This document shows, piece by piece, positions 23,176 to 31,144 of a DNA stretch of 64,000 bases. The translations under genes were made by a program, and so were the position numbers. The notes beneath the pieces are model-generated. The model saw nothing but the letters and a program-made list of their open reading frames with translations, made no database searches and was not told the DNA's origin. Numbering within the stretch: position 1 is the stretch's first letter; every line of letters starts with the position of its first letter. The stretch covers positions 1,860,001 through 1,924,000 of the forward strand of contig NZ_CP047187.1 of assembly GCF_030408615.1 (NCBI RefSeq), written 5' to 3'. The DNA is from Corynebacterium bovis DSM 20582 = CIP 54.80. GTDB lineage: Bacteria; Actinomycetota; Actinomycetes; Mycobacteriales; Mycobacteriaceae.

Positions 23176-24858
23176 CTAGTCGTCGGACGCCTTCCCGGTG
23201 CTCTTCGTGGAGCTCTTCTTCGCCGTGGACTTCGTGGCGGTCGACTTCTTGGCGGTCGACTTCTTCGCGGTGGACTTCGTCGCCGCGGCGTCGTCGTCCT
23301 TCTTCGCGGCGGTGGACTTCTTCGCCGTCGACTTCTTCGCGGTGGACTTCTTCGTGGTCTTCTTCGCGTCCTTCGCGTCGTCCTTCTTGTCGGACTTCGC
23401 CTCGGACTTCTTCGCGTCCTTCGCGTCATCCTTCTTGTCGGACTTCGCCTCGGACTTCGCGTCGGACTTCTTCGCGGCCTTCTTCCCGTCCTTCGCGTCG
23501 GCGTCAGCCTCGGCGTCGGCGTCGGAGCCCTCGGCGGACTCGTCGCCGAAGAACTCCTTCGGGTCGATGCTCGCGCCCTCGGTGTCGGCGACGGTGACCT
23601 TGCAGATGTTCAGCGCGAGGGCCTTGCCGCGCCGGACGTCGGCGAAGAGGTTCGCGATCTGGCCGGACTGCTGCAGCTGCATGACGAACTGGTTCGGGTC
23701 CATGCCGTACCGCTGCGCGGTGAACATGATGTGGTCCGTGAGCTCCTGCTGGCTGACCTCGGGCTTCTCGATGTCCGCGAGGGCGTCGAGGAAGAGCTGG
23801 GTGCGCACGGAGTCCTCGGCGGCCTCGCGGCTGTCGGCCTCGAACTTCTCGCGGGTGATGTCCTGCGCGGCGAGCATCTGCTCGAAGATCTTCTCGTCGC
23901 CGCCGAACTGCTGGAGGAGCTGCTGCATCTGGCCGTCGACCTGCTCCTTGACGACGGACTCGGGCAGCGGCACCTCGGTCTTCTCAAGGGCGGCGGCGAG
24001 GACCTTGTCGCGGATCTCCGCGGCCTGGGCGCCCTTCTTCTGCTCCTCGACCTGGCCGACGAGGGACTCCCGCAGCTCGTCGAGGGTGTCGAACTCGGAG
24101 GCGAGCTGCGCGAAGTCGTCGTCGAGCTCCGGGAGCTCCCGCTCCTTGACCGACTTCACCGTGACGGTGACCTCGGCCTCCTCGTTGGCGTGGTCGCCGG
24201 CGACGAGGGTGGAGGTGAAGGTCTTCTCCTCGCCCTCCTTCATGCCGACGAGCGCCTCGTCGAGGCCGTCGATGAGCTCGTTCTCGCCGACCTGGTGGGA
24301 GAGCCCCTCGGTGCTCGCCTCGTCGACGGCCTCACCGTCGACGGTGGCGGACAGGTCGATGGACACGAAGTCGCCCTCGGCGACGGCCCGGTCGACGGGC
24401 TTGAGCGTCCCGAAGCGGGCGCGCAGCGAGTCGAGCTCCGCCTGCACGGCGTCGTCGTCGGCGGCGAGCGGCTCGACCTCGACGGAGATCGACGCGAAGT
24501 CCGGCACGTCGATCTCGGGGCGGACGTCGACCTCGGCGGTGAACGTCACGGACTCGTTGTCCTTGAGCTCGGCGATGTCGATCTCGGGCTGGCCCAGGAC
24601 CGGCAGGCTGTGCTCGTCGACGGCGGCACCGTACCGGGACGGGAGCATCTCGTTGAGGACCTGGTCGAGGATCACACCGCGGCCGAGGCGGGCCTCGAGG
24701 ATCTTCGGCGGCACCTTACCGCGCCGGAAACCAGGCATGTTCACCTGCTGGGCGAGGCTGGCGTACGCCTTGTCGAACTCCGGCTTCAGCTCCTCGAAGG
24801 GAACCTCAACGGTGATCTTCGTGCGGGTCGCGCTCAGCTGTTCAACGGAGCTCTTCAC
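23176..24858 (-). CDS. tig: trigger factor with long Lys-rich tail
   Basis: Ribosome-bound chaperone and peptidyl-prolyl isomerase. GTG 24858 ([19 protein letters not shown]) follows CAGGAG and gives 560 residues. The ribosome-binding signature is GFRRGKVP near residue 46. The PPIase domain is about 150-245 and the chaperone helices run to about 430. From about residue 431 a 130-residue tail consists of Asp/Ala/Glu then Lys/Ala/Ser/Thr repeats ([11 protein letters not shown] type), absent from ordinary trigger factors of about 430-450 residues. The tail is likely disordered and nucleic-acid or ribosome binding. Confidence 0.94.
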   Translation of the reverse strand: MKSSVEQLSATRTKITVEVPFEELKPEFDKAYASLAQQVNMPGFRRGKVPPKILEARLGRGVILDQVLNEMLPSRYGAAVDEHSLPVLGQPEIDIAELKDNESVTFTAEVDVRPEIDVPDFASISVEVEPLAADDDAVQAELDSLRARFGTLKPVDRAVAEGDFVSIDLSATVDGEAVDEASTEGLSHQVGENELIDGLDEALVGMKEGEEKTFTSTLVAGDHANEEAEVTVTVKSVKERELPELDDDFAQLASEFDTLDELRESLVGQVEEQKKGAQAAEIRDKVLAAALEKTEVPLPESVVKEQVDGQMQQLLQQFGGDEKIFEQMLAAQDITREKFEADSREAAEDSVRTQLFLDALADIEKPEVSQQELTDHIMFTAQRYGMDPNQFVMQLQQSGQIANLFADVRRGKALALNICKVTVADTEGASIDPKEFFGDESAEGSDADAEADADAKDGKKAAKKSDAKSEAKSDKKDDAKDAKKSEAKSDKKDDAKDAKKTTKKSTAKKSTAKKSTAAKKDDDAAATKSTAKKSTAKKSTATKSTAKKSSTKSTGKASDD

Positions 24859-24997
24859 GGATGCACACTCCTGTGTGGTCTTCGGGTCGTCGGCGACTCC
24901 GCTGTGGGGTGTCACCGGAAATGGTCGGTTGCTGATTTTATCGGGGTGCCGACCGGCGGGGCCGTGCGGGGTCCACACGTGAGCCGTCGGTCACCAG

Positions 24998-25071
24998 TCG
25001 GGATAGCGGGATTCGAACCCACGACCCCTCGCTCCCAAAGCGAGTGCGCTACCAAGCTGCGCCATATCCCG
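24998..25071 (-). tRNA. tRNA-Pro (TGG)
   Basis: 74-nt cloverleaf: acceptor CGGGATA with TATCCCG, anticodon stem CTCGC/GCGAG around loop TTTGGGA (anticodon TGG), T arm with GGTTCGAATCC. Discriminator is A and no CCA is encoded. Confidence 0.95.
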
Positions 25072-25634
25072 GTCGCCACCGTCACCACCGGAGGGGACGA
25101 CGGCCACCGTCGCCCGGGTCCGGGGTGGGTGCCCGTCGCCTGCGGTGATCCGGGTCACCCGTGCCGTGTCCCGGGGGTCCCGCGCCGCGGACCGCGGGCC
25201 GCGGCCGGGCACGGTCGGGTCGGCGCAGGCCGGTGACGTGCGCGACCAACTGTACGTGGTGGGTTCGCGCGACGCTACAGCCGGGGCCCCTTTGCCTGAC
25301 GGGTCCGACCCCCGGGTCGCGCGCCCCGGTGGGCACCCCGGCGGACACCCCCGACGGGTCCCGTCGCGCGGCCCGCGGACGGCCCCGGCGGGTCCGGCCC
25401 GGCGCCGACGGCGATCCCCGGAACGACGGAGGCCCCGGAACGACGGTGGGCCGGAACGACCGAGCCCCGGGACGACGGCGCCCCGGGATGACCGGGCTCG
25501 GGAACGACGGACGCCCCGGAACGGCGGCGCCCCCGGAACGACAGTCGCCCCGGGCCGACGCGATCATCGACCCGGGGCGACCGGTGGTCCCCCGCGTCCG
25601 CCGGGCTGAACCGGGCGGGGCGGAGGGGGTGTGG
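25072..25634. other. gene-free gap between tRNA-Pro and tRNA-Gly
   Basis: Open frames here have biased, repetitive composition and no family resemblance, so I call no gene. The part 25416-25560 is a degenerate tandem array. The remainder is GC-rich spacer. Confidence 0.6.
25416..25560. repeat. degenerate array of CCCCGGAACGACGG units
   Basis: About nine imperfect units of 14-19 bp with consensus CCCCGGAACGACGGNG. The 10-mer GGAACGACGG also occurs in the 3' end of the tRNA-Gly gene as read on this strand (25637-25646). In transcription order the array lies about 75-220 nt past tRNA-Gly. Confidence 0.75.
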
Positions 25635-25706
25635 AGGGAACGACGGGAATCGAACCCGCGTCTTCAGCTTGGAAGGCTGAGGTATTAGCCACTATACGAC
25701 GTTCCC
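25635..25706 (-). tRNA. tRNA-Gly (TCC)
   Basis: 72-nt cloverleaf: acceptor GGGAACG with CGTTCCC, anticodon stem TCAGC/GCTGA around loop CTTCCAA (anticodon TCC), T arm GGTTCGATTCC. The CCA end appears to be encoded (25632-25634). Confidence 0.95.
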
Positions 25707-26124
25707 GGGCGGTCACCTGCGGTGACCTGCTGCGGTGTCCGGGCTGCGGGGCCCGGTACGTCACCGGCCCGCGGGGACCGGACCGGTTCACGACCATACA
25801 CCACCGCGTCGCCGCCGACGAAACCCCCGGGCCCGGTCCGGGCGGCGGCCCCGACCGTGCTCCCGGCCGCGCTCCCGGTCGCGTTCCCCGTCGCGCTCCC
25901 AGTCGCGTTCCGCGGGCCGCCGGACCGCCGGCCCCCTCCGTCCACCGTGCTCCCGGACGGCCATCTTGGCCGCGTCCACCTCCGCCGTCGCGGACGCGGC
26001 CGCGTTCACGTCCACTGTCACGACCGTGTTCATGTCCCGGCCACGGGACGTGCACCGGCTCCTCGCCGCCGGGACACCGGGACGCCACCGCGGGGTCACC
26101 CGGGTGCCCTACGCTCCCCGGACC
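25707..26124. other. gene-free upstream region of phospholipase gene
   Basis: No gene recognised. Two repetitive stretches are visible: a CGCTCCCGGTCGCG-like repeat around 25858-25915 and GC-rich spacer. TACGCT at 26110-26115 lies 9 nt before ATG 26125 and could be the -10 of a near-leaderless transcript, since no Shine-Dalgarno is present. Confidence 0.4.
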
Positions 26125-28179
26125 ATGACGTCCACGACCCCCGACCCCGCCGACCACTCCTCCGACCGCGCCGACCGTCCGCACCCGGACACCACCGGCA
26201 CCGGCACCGCCGACGCCACCCGCCCCGCCCCCACCACGGCCGACTCCCCCGCCGCCACCGCCGACCCGGACACCCCGACCCCGGCCCGGGGCGGGGTGTC
26301 CCGCCGCGCGGTCCTCCGGGCGGGCGCCCTCGGTGCCGCGGCGGCCGCGGCGGGCGTCGCGGGGTCGTCCCTCCTGCCCGGCCCGCTGCTCGACCGCCTG
26401 GCCGAGGCCGCCCCGGCGGGGTCGCTGCGCGACGTCCGCCACGTGATCTTCCTCATGCAGGAGAACCGCGCCTTCGACCACTACTTCGGCAGCCTCCGGG
26501 GCGTGCAGGGGTTCAGTGACCCGGCCCCGCTGCGTCGCCGCGACGGCGGCACCGTGTTCGAACAGCGCACCGCGGATGGTTCGACCGTGCTCCCGTTTCT
26601 GATCCGGAATGCGGCGGGACGGCAGAACATGAACGCGGAGAACGTCGACGCCCTCGACCACGAGTGGGACAGCGGGCAGCAGGCGTTGGACGGCGGATGG
26701 TGCGACCGGTGGGTGCCGGCCAAGACGGCGTCGACAATGGCCTTCTACGACCGCCGCGACCTGCCCTTCCACTACGAGCTCGCGGACGCCTTCACCATCT
26801 GCGACCAGTACTTCTGCTCGGTGCCCACGAGCACCTCCCCGAACCGCAACTACTGGTTCTCCGGGTGGACCGGCTGGGAGCCGCACGCCCCGGGGACGCG
26901 GGCCGTCGACAACCGGGCCTACGACGACGGCCACCCGGGCTACGACTGGCCGTGCCTCGCGGAGATCCTCGACACCGCCGGAGTGGGATGGAAGGTCTAC
27001 CAGGAGTGGGACAACTTCACGGACAACAACCTGGAGTACTTCCACTACACGAAAGCCGTCTCCCGGAAGGTCTTCGACCGGTGGGGCAGTGTCGGGGAGA
27101 ACTACTACTCCGCCCTCGCGAAGGCCGTCGCGGACGGGGACGGGGCCACCCGCCGCCGCCTGGAGGACCAGCTCGCCGACCGCCTCGCCACCCTCACCGA
27201 CGACGAACGCCGGCTGTTCGACCTCGCCCTGTACCGCTCCCCGACCGGCACGCTGACGGACCGCGTCGCCGCCGACATCCGCGCCGGCACCCTCCCGGAG
27301 GTCTCGTGGATCGTCGCGGGCACGGACGAGTCGGAGCACCCCTCGGGCTCGTCGCCGCGCGCGTCGGCGAACCTCATCCACCGCCTCCTCGACGCCCTCG
27401 GCCGCTCCCCGGAGACGTGGCGCCACACGGCCGTGTTCATCACCTACGACGAGAACGACGGCTACTTCGACCACGTCCCGCCGCCGCGCCCCCCGGAGGG
27501 CGAACCGGACGAGTGGTACCGGGGCCTGCCGATGGGACTGGGCAACCGGGTCCCGATGATCGTCGTCTCCCCGTGGACCGTCGGCGGCCACCGCTGCTCC
27601 GAGGTCCACGACCACACGTCGGCCGCCCGCTTCCTCGAACGGTGGAAGGGCATCACGGTCCCGACGGTCTCCGCGTGGCGCCGCCGGGTGTGCGGCGACC
27701 TCACCGGGGCGTTCGACTTCTCCACCCCCGAGGCGTACACCCCGACCACCGCCCCGGCACCCGCCGACCCGCTCACGCCACGGTGGACCCCCGACCCGCC
27801 GGAGGAGCCGGTCATGCCGTACCAGGAGCCGGGAACCCGCCCGCAGCGGCCGCTGCCCTACCGGGTGTCGGCCACGGCCGAGCCCATCCCGGACGGCCGT
27901 CACCTGCGGCTGACGTTGCGCAACGCCGGCCCCCGGCACGCGAACCTGCTGGTCCACCCGTTCCACGACCCGCACGCGACGGTCGGCGCCCACGACGTCC
28001 TCGGCGAGGTCACCGTCGACGTGCCGCTGCGGGACGGCCGGTGGGATGTCACGATCACGGGCCCGGCCGGGTTCCGCGCCGATTTCCGCGGTGACCTCGG
28101 CGGCGGCCGGCCGGGCGGGTCCCGCGGGCCCGCCGGGTCGGGGTCCGCGGATCAGCCCTCACCGGTCAGCTCCAGGTAG
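26125..28179 (+). CDS. Tat-exported phospholipase C (phosphoesterase family)
   Basis: 684-residue secreted phospholipase C of the non-hemolytic, phosphatidylcholine-type family. After a Thr/Pro/Ala-rich N-terminus, SRRAVLRAGALGAAAAAAG (about residues 58-76) is a twin-arginine signal. The catalytic domain has LMQENRAFDHYFG, VPTSTSPNRNYWFSG and YDENDGYFDHVPPP. The end (about 570-665) matches the C-terminal domain of bacterial phospholipases C (RNAGPRHANLLVHPF). Likely roles are phosphate and choline scavenging or host-lipid damage. Its last 28 bp overlap the convergent methyltransferase gene. It sits in the accessory segment beside tRNA-Gly. Confidence 0.9.
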   Translation: MTSTTPDPADHSSDRADRPHPDTTGTGTADATRPAPTTADSPAATADPDTPTPARGGVSRRAVLRAGALGAAAAAAGVAGSSLLPGPLLDRLAEAAPAGSLRDVRHVIFLMQENRAFDHYFGSLRGVQGFSDPAPLRRRDGGTVFEQRTADGSTVLPFLIRNAAGRQNMNAENVDALDHEWDSGQQALDGGWCDRWVPAKTASTMAFYDRRDLPFHYELADAFTICDQYFCSVPTSTSPNRNYWFSGWTGWEPHAPGTRAVDNRAYDDGHPGYDWPCLAEILDTAGVGWKVYQEWDNFTDNNLEYFHYTKAVSRKVFDRWGSVGENYYSALAKAVADGDGATRRRLEDQLADRLATLTDDERRLFDLALYRSPTGTLTDRVAADIRAGTLPEVSWIVAGTDESEHPSGSSPRASANLIHRLLDALGRSPETWRHTAVFITYDENDGYFDHVPPPRPPEGEPDEWYRGLPMGLGNRVPMIVVSPWTVGGHRCSEVHDHTSAARFLERWKGITVPTVSAWRRRVCGDLTGAFDFSTPEAYTPTTAPAPADPLTPRWTPDPPEEPVMPYQEPGTRPQRPLPYRVSATAEPIPDGRHLRLTLRNAGPRHANLLVHPFHDPHATVGAHDVLGEVTVDVPLRDGRWDVTITGPAGFRADFRGDLGGGRPGGSRGPAGSGSADQPSPVSSR

Positions 28180-30734
28180 CGGGCGAAGAGCAGGTCCCGG
28201 CGCACCCGCTCCGTGACGGGGCCCGGGGACGCGCCGAACGCCGCGTCCACGACGCGGTCGAGGGCGTCGTGCGCCGCGCGCAGCGCCGGGTCCATCGCCG
28301 CCGGGTCGTACGCCTCGGCCAGGCTGCGCCCCGGGTGCAGCGCCCGCGCGGCGAGCACGCCCCGGCCCGCGGCGACGACGGCGGCCCGGCTGGCGGCGTC
28401 GAGAACCGGCACCGGCAGGTTGTTCCACGTCACCGTGTTCGACAGGCTCAGCGAGGACCCCAGCCGGCCCCCGACGGTCCGCATCCACGTCACCGCCATC
28501 GACGACGACGCGAGACCGAACAGCACGCCCCCGTCGTCCGGCGCGGCGTAGACCTTGTTCGACACGACGACCCCCGGGGCCAGCGCCGCGACCGGCAGGT
28601 ACGGCCGGAGCTCCGAGCTGACCTCCGGCAGGCCGACGACCGGCCCCGCGGCGGTGAACCCGCGCTGCCGGAACAGGTGGTCGTGCCGGAACGCGCGCGT
28701 GGACTCCGCCCGGGACGCGGCACGGAACGCCCGCACCGCCGCGAGCCTCCGCCGCAGCTCCGGCGACCGCTCCAGGTCGGCGGGGTCCGCGTCGACGAGC
28801 CACAGGCACCACCGCCGCCCGCCGTGGAGCAGCTCCCGGGAGCCCACGTACGGCCGCAGGTACCGCGCCGCGACCGGGTCGGCGGCCACCCGCGCGTACT
28901 CCTCCGGCCCCACGACGAGGTGACCGCCGTCGACCGGCTTCGACCCGTACGCCAGCGGCGGCACCTCCGGGCTCAACGGCCGGGGGCGTTTCTCCACGAG
29001 CACCATCGGCCCGTCCACGAGGTACGCGTTGATCGAGGTCCCGACGGGCACCTCCACCGGCCGGCCGTCCGGGCCCGGGTGGTCCCACAGCACCGGCGGC
29101 GGGTGCCCCTCGCGGTCGAACCCGATGATGACGCAGCGCACCGCCGCCCGCCCCGGCACCTCCGAGGTCCACGGGAACGTCCGGTGGGCGAACCGGATCC
29201 GCCAGCCCTCCCGGACGATCGGGCGGAACAGCCGGGCCGGCTGGTCGCCCTGGGTGACCGAGCTCGTCGTCACGAAGGCGAACGCGCCCCGCCGGTCCGC
29301 CAGCAGCCGGAGCGTCCGGGCGTGCCAGCCGGTGGCGTAGTCCAGGCGGGACAGCTGCACGCCCGGGCCCCACGCGGCCCGCAGGTCCCGGAGCTGGTCC
29401 GGGGTGCGCGTGTGGTCGCCGAGGAACGGCGGGTTGCCGAACACGTACGTCATCCCCGGGGTGCGCGGGACGACGGCCCGCCAGTCGAGGCGCAGGGCGT
29501 TGGCGTGGATGATGTGCGCGGTGGCGGGGGCGGTGGCGGTGCGCGCGGTGGCGGGTGCGGCGGGGGTCGTCGCGGTGGCGGGGGCGGCGGGGGACGTCGC
29601 GGTGGCGGGGGCGGGTACGGCGGCGGGGTCGGCGTCCACGTGCCCGGCGACGGCGGCGGCGAGCGCGCGGTCCGCCAGGTGCCCGGCGAGCGTCATGACC
29701 GTCCCGGCGACCGTCGCCGACCACCCGTTGATCTCGATGCCGTGGAACTGCCCGAGGCTCACCCGCTGCTCGGCGCGCGCCCGCTCCCCCGCGCCCGACG
29801 CACGGGCGGCACCACCGCCCCGGCCGTGGCCGACGGGCCCGCCGGCGGAGGGGTCCGTCGTCCCCCTCCTCACCCCTGCACCCGGCCCACCCCCCTCCCC
29901 CTCCTGCTTCCGCTCCTGCTCCCGCTCGCGCTCGCGCTCGCGCCCGAGGATCGCGACGATGACCTCCGTCTCCACCGCGCGCATCTCCCGGTACGCGACG
30001 GCGAGGAAGTTCCCGCACCCGCACGCGGGGTCGACGACGACCGTCTCCGCGAGCCGGTCGCGGAAGCGCCGGAGCTCCGCGACGGTGGTGGACGGGTCGC
30101 GGAGCAGGCGCCGCGCCTCCGCCCGGAGCTCGTCGAAGAACAGGGGGTCGACGACCCTGAGGATGTTCTCCTCGGTCGTGTAGTGCTCGCCGCCGGCCCG
30201 CCGGTCCTTCGCGGACGTCACCAGCTGGAGGGCCGACCCGAACACCGCCGGGGAGATGCGCGTCCACCGGAACCGGCACGCGGCGAGCAGCGCCTCACGC
30301 ACGTCGGCGGGGAGGGCGCCCGGGGGACACTCCTCGGCGAACAGGCCGTCGGTCACGGGCGGGAACCCGGCCATCGCCGCCGGGACGTGCCGACGGTCCC
30401 CCTCCGCGGTGCCGAGCAGCCGGAACAGGCGGGCGAGCTGCGGGCCGAGCGTGGCCGGGGTCGTGTGGTGGAGGACGAAACGGTGGAACAGGCCGGGTTC
30501 CCACAGGCCGGCGTCGTCACCGTAGAGCAGGAACAGCAGGCGCGTGAGGACGACCGCGGTCCGGCGGGACCGGCCGGCACCGGTGGGGGCGTACCCGGCG
30601 CCGGCGGAGGCGTACGCTGCGCCCGTGTGCGCGTGCCCGGCCCTGTCCCCGGTCAGCGCGGCGTGGAGGTCCGTCATGAGCCGGAGCGCCCGGGCGGGGT
30701 CACGCAGCGGCGCAGCATCTGTGCAGCGCGTCAC
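28152..30734 (-). CDS. MmeI-like DNA adenine methyltransferase, no nuclease domain
   Basis: 860 residues resembling the methylase part of type IIL MmeI-family restriction-modification enzymes. Helical spacer: LTRLLFLLYGDDAGLWEPGL (63-82) to GGEHYTTEENIL (181-192). Methylase: motif I VVDPACGCGNFL (233-244) and motif IV FGNPPFLG (432-439). Then FAHRTFPWTSEVPGRAAV, and a target-recognition-like part with YLVDGPMVLVEKRPRPLS and YGSKPVDGG. MmeI proteins have about 150 residues with a D-EXK nuclease before the spacer. Here the GTG start leaves only about 60, Ala/Gly-rich and with no such motif. Two low-complexity inserts (about 265-320 and 370-405) split the methylase. No separate nuclease gene is adjacent. 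Confidence 0.85.
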   Translation of the reverse strand: MTRCTDAAPLRDPARALRLMTDLHAALTGDRAGHAHTGAAYASAGAGYAPTGAGRSRRTAVVLTRLLFLLYGDDAGLWEPGLFHRFVLHHTTPATLGPQLARLFRLLGTAEGDRRHVPAAMAGFPPVTDGLFAEECPPGALPADVREALLAACRFRWTRISPAVFGSALQLVTSAKDRRAGGEHYTTEENILRVVDPLFFDELRAEARRLLRDPSTTVAELRRFRDRLAETVVVDPACGCGNFLAVAYREMRAVETEVIVAILGREREREREQERKQEGEGGGPGAGVRRGTTDPSAGGPVGHGRGGGAARASGAGERARAEQRVSLGQFHGIEINGWSATVAGTVMTLAGHLADRALAAAVAGHVDADPAAVPAPATATSPAAPATATTPAAPATARTATAPATAHIIHANALRLDWRAVVPRTPGMTYVFGNPPFLGDHTRTPDQLRDLRAAWGPGVQLSRLDYATGWHARTLRLLADRRGAFAFVTTSSVTQGDQPARLFRPIVREGWRIRFAHRTFPWTSEVPGRAAVRCVIIGFDREGHPPPVLWDHPGPDGRPVEVPVGTSINAYLVDGPMVLVEKRPRPLSPEVPPLAYGSKPVDGGHLVVGPEEYARVAADPVAARYLRPYVGSRELLHGGRRWCLWLVDADPADLERSPELRRRLAAVRAFRAASRAESTRAFRHDHLFRQRGFTAAGPVVGLPEVSSELRPYLPVAALAPGVVVSNKVYAAPDDGGVLFGLASSSMAVTWMRTVGGRLGSSLSLSNTVTWNNLPVPVLDAASRAAVVAAGRGVLAARALHPGRSLAEAYDPAAMDPALRAAHDALDRVVDAAFGASPGPVTERVRRDLLFARYLELTGEG
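29545..29630 (-). repeat. 27-bp tandem repeat in methyltransferase gene
   Basis: Two full units (29545-29571 and 29572-29598) plus a variant third encode a nine-residue Ala/Pro/Thr repeat in the second low-complexity insert. In-frame copy changes would only lengthen or shorten the linker. Confidence 0.75.
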
Positions 30735-31144
30735 GCGGCGAACGTATCACATCCGCAGCACGCCGGGAACGGTTCCCGCGGAGTCCGTTCAGCCGGTCAC
30801 CCGGGGACCGCGGACAGGGCCCGGACGAGCTGCGGAACCCATTCCGGGAAGGAGAAAGTCGCGGCGGTGAATATTACTCCACCGCTGTTCCGGATATCTC
30901 CCGGGAACGAGCCCGGAGTGATCAGGTCACCGGGAACCCACGGCGGAGCGGCGTCGGTTCGGGATGAACTCCGTTGGGCCGGGAATGGCCGGGAATGGCG
31001 CCGAGTGGCACAGAATGCCCCGGAATGGCGTCCGACGCATTCAGGTGCACTTAATCTCGCACGCATCCGGGACGACCGGGCCGACCCGCCCCCGCGCGGC
31101 CACCTCCGGGACCGCCCGGCACCGTCCGCCCCGCCCCGCGCGGG
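30735..31144. promoter_or_regulatory. methyltransferase promoter region with CCGGGAA cluster
   Basis: No gene found, and no remnant of a nuclease domain could be recognised in three minus-strand frames by eye. TACGTT at 30741-30746 (minus) lies 6 nt before GTG 30734, a leaderless layout. A perfect 7+1+7 palindrome CGGGAACGGTTCCCG (30764-30778) sits where the -35 should be. CCGGGAA occurs six times on the plus strand: 30763, 30844, 30901, 30930, 30979 and 30989. GC falls visibly from about 30840 to 31060. Confidence 0.5.

Noticed and set aside
25072..25634. Open frames of 150-175 codons between the two tRNAs
   Set aside because: They run through the tandem array and a tRNA, are Arg/Gly/Pro-rich and lack any start signal or family resemblance.
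30797..31066. Minus-strand 89-codon frame as the missing nuclease part of the methyltransferase
   Set aside because: No D-EXK or other MmeI N-domain pattern is visible, it is in the spacer of the promoter region, and the leaderless promoter lies downstream of it.
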